Part shown: positions 8,301-16,632 of the stretch, piece by piece
Layout: the number at the start of each line of letters is the position of its first letter
Position numbering within the stretch: the stretch's first letter is position 1
Assembly (NCBI GenBank): GCA_021775875.1
Contig: JAJFHA010000022.1
Coordinates: forward strand, 124,001-188,000
Source of the DNA: Hyphomicrobiales bacterium
Lineage (GTDB): Bacteria; Pseudomonadota; Alphaproteobacteria; Rhizobiales; NORP267
Direction: 5' to 3'
Length of the DNA stretch: 64,000 nucleotides
Translations under genes and position numbers: made by a program
Notes under the pieces: generated by a model
Told to the model about the DNA's origin: nothing
Databases searched by the model: none
Seen by the model: the letters and a program-made list of their open reading frames with translations, nothing else

Positions 8301-8646
8301 CGTGCAACCTCCAGCTCATGTTGCTCCTTACGTCGAAGCCCTCGGCGAAACCAAGGCTGTCGAGTTTTTGATGGAATTTGGTGGCGGGGTAGCCTATCTC
8401 TCTGGAAATCCACAGCCCGGATCAGATCTCTGCAACCTGATCGGCCGGGACGGTGTGGTCGCCCTGGCAAGCCAGATTGGCGATGGCCCGTTGAGAATAC
8501 CGACGGCAAAGCCATATCTGGCCGCCGTCTTTGAAGCGCGCGGGAAAAACCGCCAGCAGATCGCGCGAACCCTGCACGTCACAGATGTGACGGTCAGGTC
8601 CTGGTTGAACGGCAAAACCGACCCGCGCCAGCAACAACTCATCTAA
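8293..8646 (+). CDS. HTH protein in the position of the Mor middle-operon activator
   Basis: The last gene of the early string encodes 117 residues with a C-terminal HTH (FEARGKNRQQIARTLHVTDVTVRSWLNGK). The N-terminal part resembles the Mor/C fold: a GGxxxYLSxNP-like element followed by LIGRDGVVALASQIG. In Mu, Mor at this place activates the middle promoter. The 18-bp dyad that starts 8 nt after this gene, and recurs before the protease gene, is a plausible target. The regulatory assignment is inference from fold and position. Confidence 0.65.
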   Translation: MTDVQPPAHVAPYVEALGETKAVEFLMEFGGGVAYLSGNPQPGSDLCNLIGRDGVVALASQIGDGPLRIPTAKPYLAAVFEARGKNRQQIARTLHVTDVTVRSWLNGKTDPRQQQLI

Positions 8647-8653
8647 TCCATAG

Positions 8654-8671
8654 CTCACAAATCCTTATGAG
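8654..8671. promoter_or_regulatory. 18-bp dyad, candidate Mor/C-type activator site upstream of the lysis genes
   Basis: The sequence CTCACAAATCCTTATGAG is an imperfect inverted repeat with half-sites CTCAyAA. A near copy lies at 17004, before the other major structural transcription unit. The geometry recalls the dyad sites of Mu Mor and C. It lies just after the HTH regulator gene and about 85 nt before the endolysin gene. Confidence 0.5.
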
Positions 8672-8710
8672 AAGAAATCCCATATTGGATTGGGCATCCT
8701 TGCGCAGATC

Positions 8711-8732
8711 ACCGGGCCTCGCAGCCCGGTTT
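8711..8732 (+). terminator. Short GC-rich hairpin between early and lysis genes
   Basis: ACCGGGC and GCCCGGT form a 7-bp stem with a 6-nt loop, followed by only two T and then AACC. It could be a weak terminator of early transcription or a leader hairpin of the lysis transcript. The lack of a T-tract makes the terminator reading uncertain. Confidence 0.35.
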
Positions 8733-8755
8733 AACCGCACAGGAGGCTCGGTAGA

Positions 8756-9805
8756 ATGTTTTCTGCAGAAACAATACGAGCCATTGAACGGGTTGCCGAA
8801 AAGCACGATCTTGATCCAGCCAAATTGCAGGCTGTTGCCTGGGTCGAAAGCGCGGGTGTGGCATACTGGAATATCGACGGCAAACCTATGCCTGCAATCC
8901 GGTTCGAAGGGCACTATTTCCATCGTCTCCTGAAAGAGAAAGACACGGCCAAACTCAACCGCGCAGTGGCGGCAGGGCTGGCTCATCCAAGTGCCGGACG
9001 TGTGCACAACCCGCGCAGTTACAGTGCGCGATATGCGCTGTTCAACCGGGCCATTCAAATCGACCGAGCTGCAGCCATCGCTTCTACGTCATGGGGCCTC
9101 GGCCAAGTGATGGGGGCCAACTGGCGAGACCTTGGTTACTCGGCACCAAGAGCACTAGCCGACACGGCCATGAACAGCGTCGAAGGCCAAGTGGAACTGA
9201 TGGCCCGCTTCATCGTGCACAACAATTTGAGTGACAAATTGAACCGGGGCGACTGGCATGGATTTGCCCGGCGATACAATGGTCCTGGATACCGGCGCAA
9301 CCGATATGCGCAAAAAATGGAGCAAGCCTTTTCAAGGATCAGTTCCGGTGGTGGTGGCGGTCGGCGCGCTCATATTCGAGACTACCAAGAGCAGTTGAAA
9401 GCCCTCGGATATCACCTCGACGTTGATGGCGTTGATGGGCCTTCAACCCGCGCAATCGTCAAAGCCTTCCAAACAGATCACGGCCTTGTGGCTGACGGCA
9501 TGGTCGGCCCGATGACCCAACGCGAGTTGGAGAGTGAATTGAGCGCGCGGAGTGCAGCAAGTATCGAACGCGCCGCCCCAGCCAGCGTCGGCAGCGCTGC
9601 AGGCATCAGTGCCAGCATCCCCGCAATCGTCAATGGACTGGGCGATGCGCAATATGCGGCTGAAGGTGCCAAGGGTCTATTTGAAAATATAGGGATGCCA
9701 GCAATCGTCACCAGCATTGCAGTCGCCGTTGTTGTTGGCGTCGTCGTTTACCTGCTGATCAAAACAATCCGGAATCGCCGGAATTTGGAACTGGAAATCA
9801 GCTGA
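8756..9805 (+). CDS. Phage endolysin: N-acetylmuramidase with peptidoglycan-binding domain and C-terminal membrane segment
   Basis: Residues 1-190 form an N-acetylmuramidase (DUF3380-type) domain: AVAWVESAG with E31, AIRFEGHYFHR with E51, STSWGLGQVMG, and YNGPGYRRNRYA. After a glycine linker, residues ~205-260 are a PG_binding_1 domain (YQEQLKALGYHLDVDGVDGPSTRAIVKAFQ). Near the C terminus a hydrophobic segment (ITSIAVAVVVGVVVYLLI), followed by basic residues, could anchor the enzyme in the inner membrane. A tail-anchored endolysin is less usual than a soluble or SAR form. The start has an AGGAGG site. Confidence 0.9.
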   Translation: MFSAETIRAIERVAEKHDLDPAKLQAVAWVESAGVAYWNIDGKPMPAIRFEGHYFHRLLKEKDTAKLNRAVAAGLAHPSAGRVHNPRSYSARYALFNRAIQIDRAAAIASTSWGLGQVMGANWRDLGYSAPRALADTAMNSVEGQVELMARFIVHNNLSDKLNRGDWHGFARRYNGPGYRRNRYAQKMEQAFSRISSGGGGGRRAHIRDYQEQLKALGYHLDVDGVDGPSTRAIVKAFQTDHGLVADGMVGPMTQRELESELSARSAASIERAAPASVGSAAGISASIPAIVNGLGDAQYAAEGAKGLFENIGMPAIVTSIAVAVVVGVVVYLLIKTIRNRRNLELEIS

Positions 9806-9830
9806 AGCAGACACAATACAGGAGAGAATT

Positions 9831-10313
9831 ATGGAAAAGAGAGTGAGAAAACCCGGAACAGCATTCAGAGCCACGGTCGCATTCCTGATCCTCAATCTGC
9901 CGCTTATCGTTACGGCCTATTTCACTTATTTGATGTCGGGCGGCGAGGCCGCTGAATCGTATGTGCGAGGGATTTTGGCGGTCAGCATCGCCGTCGCGGA
10001 ATTTTCTATTGTGGTGACTACAATTGGTCCGCCAATGGCTGAATGGATCAAGAGTGAAAAACCCGGCACAGCGATCAGAGCGACAATCGCATTCCTGATC
10101 CTCAATCTGCCGCTAATCATCGCAGCCTATTTCACTTACTGGATTTCAGGCGGCGCGGCCGCAGAATGGTATGTGCGAGGGATTGTTGCGGTCGGCGTCA
10201 CCGTCGCGGAATTTGCCATTGTGGTGAATACAATCGGCCCGCCAATGGCCGAATGGATCAGGAGCGAAGAGGTTATCAAAGACAACGAAAAGCCCTCCTG
10301 GGAACGAAAATGA
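9831..10313 (+). CDS. Membrane protein built of two tandem 70-residue repeats, candidate holin
   Basis: Residues 7-76 and 77-146 are near copies, each with two hydrophobic segments (FLILNLPLIVTAYFTYLMSG and a second ending VVTTIGPPMAEW), so about four membrane passes are predicted. It follows the endolysin and precedes the spanins, so a holin role is likely; no holin family signature is recognised. The divergence between copies at DNA level suggests an old but recognisable in-frame duplication. The start has a GGAGAG site. Confidence 0.65.
   Translation: MEKRVRKPGTAFRATVAFLILNLPLIVTAYFTYLMSGGEAAESYVRGILAVSIAVAEFSIVVTTIGPPMAEWIKSEKPGTAIRATIAFLILNLPLIIAAYFTYWISGGAAAEWYVRGIVAVGVTVAEFAIVVNTIGPPMAEWIRSEEVIKDNEKPSWERK
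9849..10268 (+). repeat. Two 210-bp direct repeats inside the candidate holin gene
   Basis: Unit 1 spans 9849-10058 and unit 2 spans 10059-10268, with no spacer. Stretches such as CGCATTCCTGATCCTCAAT are identical in both, and most differences are single bases. The repeat length is a multiple of three and keeps the frame. Confidence 0.85.
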
Positions 10314-10567
10314 CCTGGCTCACTGCAGCCTTGAAATATCGCAAGCAGCTCGGGATTGTCGCCGGGGCCATCGCTGCCATTGTTGCTGCATGGTGGGTTT
10401 ACGACACAATCTACGATCGGGGCTATGCGGCCGCGCTCGCGGCTGTCAGGGCGCAAAATGAGCGCGCGGAAATCACTGCAGACGAAGCCGTTGATGGCGT
10501 TTCGGTTTGTTTTGACAAGGGAGGCGAGTGGAAAATTGAAACAGGTTCTTGCAATACTTCTGATTAG
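10310..10567 (+). CDS. Candidate inner-membrane spanin (Rz-like)
   Basis: The 85-residue protein has one N-terminal membrane segment (IVAGAIAAIVAAWWVYDTIY) followed by a helical periplasmic part (AAALAAVRAQNERAEITADEA), the layout of an i-spanin. Its start overlaps the holin-like stop. A lipoprotein gene begins inside its 3' end in another frame, as in Rz/Rz1. It is shorter than lambda Rz, so the call rests mainly on layout. Confidence 0.6.
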   Translation: MTWLTAALKYRKQLGIVAGAIAAIVAAWWVYDTIYDRGYAAALAAVRAQNERAEITADEAVDGVSVCFDKGGEWKIETGSCNTSD

Positions 10568-10745
10568 CGGTTTGACGGCCTGCGCCACGTCTAATGCGCC
10601 AGCAACGGTTGATGCCGAGTGCCGTGTGTTTCGCGATCCGGGCTTTGCCGTGAAAGGCGAAACCCGACGCGATCAGCGATGGATCAGCCAAACTCAAGAG
10701 GCCGGTATCCGCGTCTGCGATTGGAATAGGCCAGAGGCAGACTGA
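10536..10745 (+). CDS. Candidate outer-membrane spanin lipoprotein (Rz1-like), TTG start
   Basis: Read from TTG 10536, which has a GGAGG site upstream, the protein begins LKQVLAILLISGLTACATS. This is a lipoprotein signal peptide with lipobox LTAC. The mature part is about 53 residues and carries two further Cys residues. It overlaps the i-spanin gene by 32 nt in a different frame, the classic overlapped spanin arrangement. A TTG start and small size would make it easy to miss. Confidence 0.65.
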   Translation: MKQVLAILLISGLTACATSNAPATVDAECRVFRDPGFAVKGETRRDQRWISQTQEAGIRVCDWNRPEAD

Positions 10746-10751
10746 TCGGTA

Positions 10752-10958
10752 ATGGACACCTCGAACGCAGATATCGAGCGGGCGGAAGCGCGAGTAGCGG
10801 CCGAACGTGATCAAGCCGTTGGCAAAGCGCGGGCGGCCGTCGAGCAAGAAGGCACCTACATTTGTGAAGATTGCGGAGAGCAGATCGATAGCGCCCGCCT
10901 GCACGCAGCGCCGTTCGCGCGCCGTTGCGTCACCTGTCAACAGAACCATGAAAAGTGA
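10752..10958 (+). CDS. TraR/DksA-type zinc-finger protein
   Basis: The 68-residue protein has a helical N-terminal half (IERAEARVAAERDQAVGKARAAV) and a C4 zinc finger, YICEDCGEQIDSARLHAAPFARRCVTCQ, typical of TraR/DksA proteins. Short TraR-like factors bind RNA polymerase in the secondary channel and mimic DksA with ppGpp. Related Mu-like phages carry one at this place, before the gp25 homologue. Its role here would be tuning host or phage transcription. Confidence 0.85.
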   Translation: MDTSNADIERAEARVAAERDQAVGKARAAVEQEGTYICEDCGEQIDSARLHAAPFARRCVTCQQNHEK

Positions 10959-10976
10959 TTGAGGAATAGATGAGCG

Positions 10977-11297
10977 ATGTTTGACGATTTCCAATTATGG
11001 GTTGCTTCTGCCGCTCTGGCATTATCGACAATTTCCAGTTTCTATTCATGGCTCACTTCACGGTCGCGCATCAATTCGGCACATCTTGAGGAGCAGAAAT
11101 CGACCCTCATTAATCACGATCGGCGGCTGCAGTCGATTGAGAGTGAACTCAATCACATGCCTGCAAAGGACGATATCACCGCTCTCAAGCTTGCATTGGC
11201 AAAGCTTGAAGGAACCGTCGGTCGCCTTGATGAAAGCCTCGGTGGCATGTCCCGGTCCGTTCGCCGCGTCGAAGATTATCTGGCGAAGGAGAAGTAG
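10977..11297 (+). CDS. DUF2730 family protein (Mu gp25-like)
   Basis: An N-terminal membrane segment (LWVASAALALSTISSFYSWL) precedes a long coiled coil (ITALKLALAKLEGTVGRLDESLGGMSRSVRRVEDYL). This is the layout of the DUF2730 proteins found next to the small terminase genes of Mu-like phages. Function is not known. It is followed 2 nt later by the gp26 homologue. Confidence 0.75.
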   Translation: MFDDFQLWVASAALALSTISSFYSWLTSRSRINSAHLEEQKSTLINHDRRLQSIESELNHMPAKDDITALKLALAKLEGTVGRLDESLGGMSRSVRRVEDYLAKEK

Positions 11298-11299
11298 CC

Positions 11300-11596
11300 A
11301 TGAATTTCGATGCGCATCTCAAACAAGACGCTCGCCTGGTCATTCTGAAAGAGCTGGCGAAGCAGGGTGATTACCGGCTCAACGAAACCATCCTGGTCGA
11401 AGTGCTGGACGCTTTTGGATATCGCAAAAGCCGCGATTGGTTGCGCGCTCAATTACGGGCGCTGCAGGAATCAGGTGCCGTTACGCTGATTGAAGCTGGC
11501 ACCATCCTGGTCGCAACAATTACCCAGGCCGGACTTGATCATGTGGAGCGGCGGCGACAAATTGACGGCGTTGCCCGGCCGTCACCGGAGGAATAG
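11300..11596 (+). CDS. Mu gp26-like small winged-helix protein
   Basis: The 98-residue protein reads VILKELAKQGDYRLNETILVEVLDAFGYRKSRDWLRAQLRALQESGAVTL, followed by TITQAGLDHVERR. This is the pattern of the VpaChn25_0724-type or ArsR-like proteins that occur between gp25 and gp27 homologues. A winged-helix fold is likely. It probably works with DNA packaging or late regulation, but no direct role is known. Confidence 0.75.
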   Translation: MNFDAHLKQDARLVILKELAKQGDYRLNETILVEVLDAFGYRKSRDWLRAQLRALQESGAVTLIEAGTILVATITQAGLDHVERRRQIDGVARPSPEE

Positions 11597-11599
11597 GTC

Positions 11600-12196
11600 A
11601 TGGCGGCGAACAAACGCAAAGGCCGTGGCCGGCTAACTGCGATTGAGCAGCTGCCACCGCAATGCAATGAGATCATCACCTGGGCAGCTGAAGAACTGCG
11701 CGATCGGGAACGAACGCAGACGGAGATTTATGAGGATTTTTTCACCCGGCTTCAGGCCATGCAGGCCATGCATAAGGGCGAACTTGAATTCGTCATCCCG
11801 TCATTCTCGGCCTTCAACCGATATTCGATCAAGCTCGCCAGCCTGACGCGCCGGCTTGAAGAAACCCGCCAGATTGCCTCGGCCATTGCCGATCGGTTCG
11901 ATGCTGAAAGCTCTGACGATCTGACGCTGATCGCCGCTGAAGCCATCAAGACACTTGTGTTTGAGGTGCTGACATCAGCAGGTGAAAGCGGAATTGATCC
12001 AAAGGGCGCGATGAATTTGGCGAACGCGCTGCGCGCCGCGGCGCAAGCCCAGGGCATTTCCACAACGCGCCGCCAGAAAGTCGAGAGCGAATTTGCCAAG
12101 CAGGTTGATGACGCCGTTGAGAGCGTCTCGAAAGTCAAGGGCCTGACAGCAGAGACCGCTGAAGCCATCAAGGCGCAGATCCTCGGTATCCAATGA
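11600..12196 (+). CDS. DUF3486 protein, predicted small terminase subunit (Mu gp27-like)
   Basis: The protein starts with a basic KRKGRGRLTAIEQLP segment and continues with LRDRERTQTEIYEDFFTRL and FSAFNRYSIKLASLTRRLEETRQIA. These are features of DUF3486, the family of Mu gp27. It is thought to recognise the phage end and recruit the large terminase encoded next. The stop overlaps the terminase start (ATGA). Length (198 residues) is normal. Confidence 0.85.
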   Translation: MAANKRKGRGRLTAIEQLPPQCNEIITWAAEELRDRERTQTEIYEDFFTRLQAMQAMHKGELEFVIPSFSAFNRYSIKLASLTRRLEETRQIASAIADRFDAESSDDLTLIAAEAIKTLVFEVLTSAGESGIDPKGAMNLANALRAAAQAQGISTTRRQKVESEFAKQVDDAVESVSKVKGLTAETAEAIKAQILGIQ

Positions 12197-13836
12197 GTGC
12201 GCCAATTTCAAAAGAAGAATGGCGAGAGCTTCGAGAAGCAACTGTCCTTGCGATAGATGATATCGCCGAACAGGTAGGCTTGCCGAATGTGCTCCTGAAA
12301 TATCAGGCCCGCACGGTCAAACTTCTGGAATCGTCCGCTATCAAAGTGCTCTTCATTGAGAAGAGCCGGCGTATTGGCGAAACCTGGGCGCTCGGCTCCT
12401 ATGCCGCGCTCCGCGCTGGCCGCGAACGATCTGCCGGTGGCATGGACGTGATGTACATCTCTTATTCGCGGGAAATGACGCGCGAATTTATCGATGCCTG
12501 CGCCATGTGGTCACGCGCCTATAATATGGTTGCAGCTGAAGCTGAAGAATTTCTGTTCGATGATAGTGACGAAACCGGGGACCGTTCAATTCAGGCATTC
12601 CGTATCCGGTTTGCATCCGGTTTTGAAATCGTTGCTTTGTCATCGGCACCTCGCGGGCTGCGCGGCAAGCAGGGCGTCGTCATCATCGACGAGGCGGCGT
12701 TTGTCGACAATCTGAAAGAGCTGCTGAAGGCGGCAATGGCCTTCCTGATGTGGGGCGGTCAGGTCGTGGTTTGTTCGACCCATAACGGCACCGAAAACGA
12801 ATTCAACGTGCAGGTGCAGGACATCCTGGGCGGGCGCTCAAAATACGCTCATCTGCGGGTGGATTTTGACCAGGCGCTCGAAGAAGGTCTGTATGAACGC
12901 ATCTGCCTGGTTACCGGAGAAGATTGGTCACCGGCAAAAGAAGCCCAGTGGCGACAGGACATAATCGACTTTTATGGCGATGGCGCGGATGAGGAATTAT
13001 TCTGCATCCCGTCGCAAGGCTCCGGTGCCTGGCTGACCACGCCATTGATTGAAGCGCGGATGACTGTCGACGCGCCAATCCTGCGCCTGGAGCTTCCTGA
13101 CGATTATCTGCAACGCGATCATCTCGCCCAGGCAATACTCATGGCTCCGTTTTACGAGGAGTTAGATGAAGCGCTTGCTAATCTGGACCCGACCCGGTCA
13201 CATGCCTTTGGCTTTGACTTTGCCCGCGTCGCGGATCTGTCGGTTGTCTCTCTGCTGTCGATCACAACCAACCTGAACCGCGAATCCGCTCTGACGGTAG
13301 AGATGCGCAAAGTTCCCGGCAACGAACAGAAAGAAACCACGAAACGCATCCTGCAGGCGGCACCTCGGCTGGTCGGAGCGGCCTTTGACGGCACCGGCAT
13401 GGGCTGGACGGTTGCTGAAGATATGGGGCGGATATTTGGCCTGCGTGAAAATGAAGGCGATCCCGGCCTGGTCTGGTCAATCAAGTTTAGCCAGGACTGG
13501 TACCGGATCAATATGCCGCCAGTCAAAACGGCATTTGAAGATGCTTCCATATCACTCACCAAAGACGATGAGCATCTCTCCGACCTGCGCCTGGTCAAGA
13601 CCATTCGCGGTATCCCGCGCGTGCCTGATCTCCGTTCAGGCGAAGAAGGCAAAAAGCGACATGGCGACTTCGCTATCGCGCTGGCTCTGGCATGGTTCGC
13701 CTCTCGGATGCGCTGGCACGAAATCGACTACACGCCGGTGACGCCGAATACCAACCAGTTCGAGCGGGCCAATACAGACGATGACGACAAACCATTCCGC
13801 ATGGCCAGCATGCGCAACCGACGAGGAGCCTGGTGA
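12193..13836 (+). CDS. Large terminase subunit (Mu gp28-like)
   Basis: The motor that packages phage DNA into the head. The ATPase domain has a Walker A-like loop KSRRIGET (residues 57-64) and Walker B VVIIDEAAF (D166, E167), followed by a VVVCSTHNG motif III. The C-terminal half has the RNase H-type nuclease start HAFGFDFARVADLSV. At 547 residues it is full length. Headful packaging from a Mu-like end is expected. The stop overlaps the portal start. Confidence 0.93.
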   Translation: MSAPISKEEWRELREATVLAIDDIAEQVGLPNVLLKYQARTVKLLESSAIKVLFIEKSRRIGETWALGSYAALRAGRERSAGGMDVMYISYSREMTREFIDACAMWSRAYNMVAAEAEEFLFDDSDETGDRSIQAFRIRFASGFEIVALSSAPRGLRGKQGVVIIDEAAFVDNLKELLKAAMAFLMWGGQVVVCSTHNGTENEFNVQVQDILGGRSKYAHLRVDFDQALEEGLYERICLVTGEDWSPAKEAQWRQDIIDFYGDGADEELFCIPSQGSGAWLTTPLIEARMTVDAPILRLELPDDYLQRDHLAQAILMAPFYEELDEALANLDPTRSHAFGFDFARVADLSVVSLLSITTNLNRESALTVEMRKVPGNEQKETTKRILQAAPRLVGAAFDGTGMGWTVAEDMGRIFGLRENEGDPGLVWSIKFSQDWYRINMPPVKTAFEDASISLTKDDEHLSDLRLVKTIRGIPRVPDLRSGEEGKKRHGDFAIALALAWFASRMRWHEIDYTPVTPNTNQFERANTDDDDKPFRMASMRNRRGAW

Positions 13837-15392
13837 TGGCGAAAATCATTGATCAATACGGCAACCCGATTGACATGCAGGCGCTCAAAATTGCCCAGGC
13901 GGATGCAAAGACCCTGCAGGTGCGCCAAAGCCACGCCATGCACCCGGCCGCAGGTCTGACGCCTGGGCGGCTTGGCAATCTGTTGCGTGACTCCATCGAT
14001 GGCGACCCGGAAACATATCTGGCGCTGGCCGAAGATATGGAGGAGCGCGACCTCCACTATGCCGGTGTCCTGGGGATACGCAAACGGCAGGTCTCTGGAT
14101 TGGAGATTAGTGTTGATGCGGCCAGCGAAGATGCCCACGACGTTGAAGCCGCCGATCTGGTGCGCGCCGCCATCAACCGGGACGGATTTGAAGACGAACT
14201 GATCGACATGCTTGACGCGATCGGCAAAGGTTACAGCCTCACGGAAATTCTATGGGACACGAGCGAAAAGCAATGGATGCCGCGATCGCTCAAATGGCGC
14301 GATCCCCGACTTTTCAGATTTGATCCAGATGATGGCGAAACGCCTTTGCTGCGAACACCGAACGGCGACCAGCCATTGAACTCGTTTCAATGGATTTATC
14401 ACTGCGCCAAGGTGAAGTCCGGCCTGCCGGTGCGCGGTGGCATCGCCCGCGCCGCCTCCTGGGCATTCCTGTTCAAAAGCTTCACTTTCAAGGATTGGGC
14501 AATATTTGTCGAAGCCTATGGCCAGCCCTTGCGGGTCGGCAAATATGGTCCCAACACCTCTGAAGCGGACAAAGACACATTGATGCGAGCAGTCGCTTCG
14601 ATCGGTTCCGACTTTGCTGCCATCATGCCGGAATCCATGGCTGTTGAATTCATCAAGGCGGAGCTGTCCGGCAGTCACGAGCTTTATGAGAAACGCAGCG
14701 AGTTTCTCGACCGACAGGTCTCCAAGGTCGTATTAGGCCAGACCGGCACGACGGACGCGATCGCTGGCGGTCACGCTGTCGGCAAAACTCATGATGGCGT
14801 GCGAGGAGATATCGAAAAGGCCGATGCCCGCCAGTTGTCGTCAACCCTGAACCGCGACCTGGTCAGGCCCGTTGTAACGTTAAACATGGGACCCATGCAG
14901 GCCTACCCGAAAGTCAGGATCGGGCGGCTTGACGAGATGGACATAACACAATGGACATCGAGCACGAGCAAGCTCATCCCGTTCGGCCTGCAGGTGCCGG
15001 AAAGTTTCGCGCGCGAGCGACTTGGTATTCCTGATGCTGACGGCAAAGAGGTCATGCTGGCACCACGCGCGAAAGCCGCGCCTCCCGCGCCAGATGGTCA
15101 GGACAAAGACGAACCGACGCAGGTGAAAACCGCGTCTGCTTTGCTCGACCCAAATCCAGACGCAATAGAAGACGCCGTCCAGGACATGCTCGACGATGAG
15201 GGCTGGCAGGAAGTTGTCGAGCCGATGATTGACGGACTGGCAGAACGGCTTGCTGCAGCAAACACGATTGAAGAGGCACGAGCAATTTTAGCTGATCACT
15301 ACACCACAATGGACGTCACAGCTTTTGCAGAGCTGCTGGCACGAGCGGGTTTCTCTGCCCGGCTCGGCGGCTTCAACGAAGACGAGATGTAA
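13836..15392 (+). CDS. Portal protein (DUF935, Mu gp29-like)
   Basis: DUF935 proteins form the dodecameric portal of Mu-like phages. Here the pattern is AEDMEERDLHYAGVLGIRKRQVSGL, then KGYSLTEILWD, FKSFTFKDWAIFVEAYGQPLRVGKYG and LNRDLVRPVVTLNMG. I start at the ATG overlapping the terminase stop; a GTG one codon earlier is also possible. The C-terminal ~100 residues are acidic and may contact the head morphogenesis protein. The full protein is 518 residues. Confidence 0.93.
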   Translation: MAKIIDQYGNPIDMQALKIAQADAKTLQVRQSHAMHPAAGLTPGRLGNLLRDSIDGDPETYLALAEDMEERDLHYAGVLGIRKRQVSGLEISVDAASEDAHDVEAADLVRAAINRDGFEDELIDMLDAIGKGYSLTEILWDTSEKQWMPRSLKWRDPRLFRFDPDDGETPLLRTPNGDQPLNSFQWIYHCAKVKSGLPVRGGIARAASWAFLFKSFTFKDWAIFVEAYGQPLRVGKYGPNTSEADKDTLMRAVASIGSDFAAIMPESMAVEFIKAELSGSHELYEKRSEFLDRQVSKVVLGQTGTTDAIAGGHAVGKTHDGVRGDIEKADARQLSSTLNRDLVRPVVTLNMGPMQAYPKVRIGRLDEMDITQWTSSTSKLIPFGLQVPESFARERLGIPDADGKEVMLAPRAKAAPPAPDGQDKDEPTQVKTASALLDPNPDAIEDAVQDMLDDEGWQEVVEPMIDGLAERLAAANTIEEARAILADHYTTMDVTAFAELLARAGFSARLGGFNEDEM

Positions 15393-16604
15393 ATGCCCGT
15401 CAAGTTTGAACCGCTCACACCGTCCGATGCTGTTGCGGCCCTGCTTGAGCGTGGCGGGCGGCTCGATCCAACGTTCCACTGGACCGATCTCTGGCAGGAC
15501 GAACATGCGCGATCCTTCACGGTCGCCAAATCAGCCGGCTTCGATATCCTCGGCGATGTTCACAGCGCCTTGCAGGAAGCGCTGGAAGAAGGCCAAACCT
15601 TCAGACAATTCTCCGACCAGCTGACACCGACGCTGCAGCGCCGTGGCTGGTGGGGCCGCCAGGCATTGATCGATCCCGTCACCGGCGAACCGGTCACGGC
15701 CCAGCTTGGGAGCCCGCGTCGGCTGCGCCTGATCTTCGATGTCAATATGCGGGTGAGCTATGCCACCGGCCAATGGGCGGGATTTGAGCGACGCCGGCAA
15801 ACCCGGCCGTTCCTGCGCTATGTGGCGGTGCTCGATGACCGCACGCGAGACACCCATCGGGCGTTGCACAATTTGGTGCTGCCAGTCGATCATGAATTCT
15901 GGAACCTGTACGCCCCGCCGAACGGGTGGAATTGCAGGTGCACACTCCAGTCGCTTTCACAGCGCGATGTCGATCGGCTGATCAGCGAGGGTGAAAATCT
16001 CGTATTCGAACCGCCCGAAATTGAATTCAAGGATTGGGAAAACAAACGCACCGGCGAAACCCGCCAGATCCCGGTCGGCATCGATCCGGGCTGGGCGCAT
16101 AATCCCGGCCGCGCCGGGTGGCGCGCGTCCCAGGGGCAGCAATTCGCGGCCAAGGTGAGCGCAGCGCAACCGGAGCTGGCGGAAGCTGCTATTCGCGAGC
16201 GCATAGGTTCGCGGGACTTCGAAACCTTCCTGAATGATCCTGCTGGCGACATGCCAGTGATGCAATTACCAGAGGCGGCAAGCGGGCGCACCGGCACTCG
16301 AACCCGCGTTGTCCTGTTGTCGGCCGAGACCATGCGCAAGCAGCAACAAAATCATCCAGATTTAACGACCAACGATTATCGCTCATTGCCGGACCTGGGC
16401 AGCCAGCCCGATCTGGTTCTGCAAGATGGCGAGCAGACGGTGACGCTGATTCGGCGCGATGAAGGTGGCTGGCATTTCGCCGCCACCAAATCGACCGCGT
16501 CTGGGCGGGCCAACTTCCTGACCAGCTTCAGGCGCACCCGATCAGCAGAAATCGAGCGGATGCTCAATCGACCAAGCGTTTCCGTCGTGATCGACAATCG
16601 ATAA
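15393..16604 (+). CDS. Head morphogenesis protein (Mu gp30/F type) with C-terminal PBECR-like nuclease domain
   Basis: The centre carries the Phage_Mu_F pattern: RYVAVLDDRTRDTHRALHNLVLP, a W about ten residues on, then YAPPNGWNCRC. This is a minor head protein that joins the portal to the capsid. After residue ~290 a separate domain begins: RTRVVLLSAETMRKQQQNHPDL, later WHFAATKS and FLTSFRR. This resembles the barnase/EndoU/colicin-E5/RelE-like (PBECR) nuclease domains fused to SPP1 gp7-like proteins. Whether it is an active RNase is not known. The ATG follows the portal stop directly. Confidence 0.85.
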   Translation: MPVKFEPLTPSDAVAALLERGGRLDPTFHWTDLWQDEHARSFTVAKSAGFDILGDVHSALQEALEEGQTFRQFSDQLTPTLQRRGWWGRQALIDPVTGEPVTAQLGSPRRLRLIFDVNMRVSYATGQWAGFERRRQTRPFLRYVAVLDDRTRDTHRALHNLVLPVDHEFWNLYAPPNGWNCRCTLQSLSQRDVDRLISEGENLVFEPPEIEFKDWENKRTGETRQIPVGIDPGWAHNPGRAGWRASQGQQFAAKVSAAQPELAEAAIRERIGSRDFETFLNDPAGDMPVMQLPEAASGRTGTRTRVVLLSAETMRKQQQNHPDLTTNDYRSLPDLGSQPDLVLQDGEQTVTLIRRDEGGWHFAATKSTASGRANFLTSFRRTRSAEIERMLNRPSVSVVIDNR

Positions 16605-16632
16605 TGATCGGGCGATAAAATGATCGGGTGAT

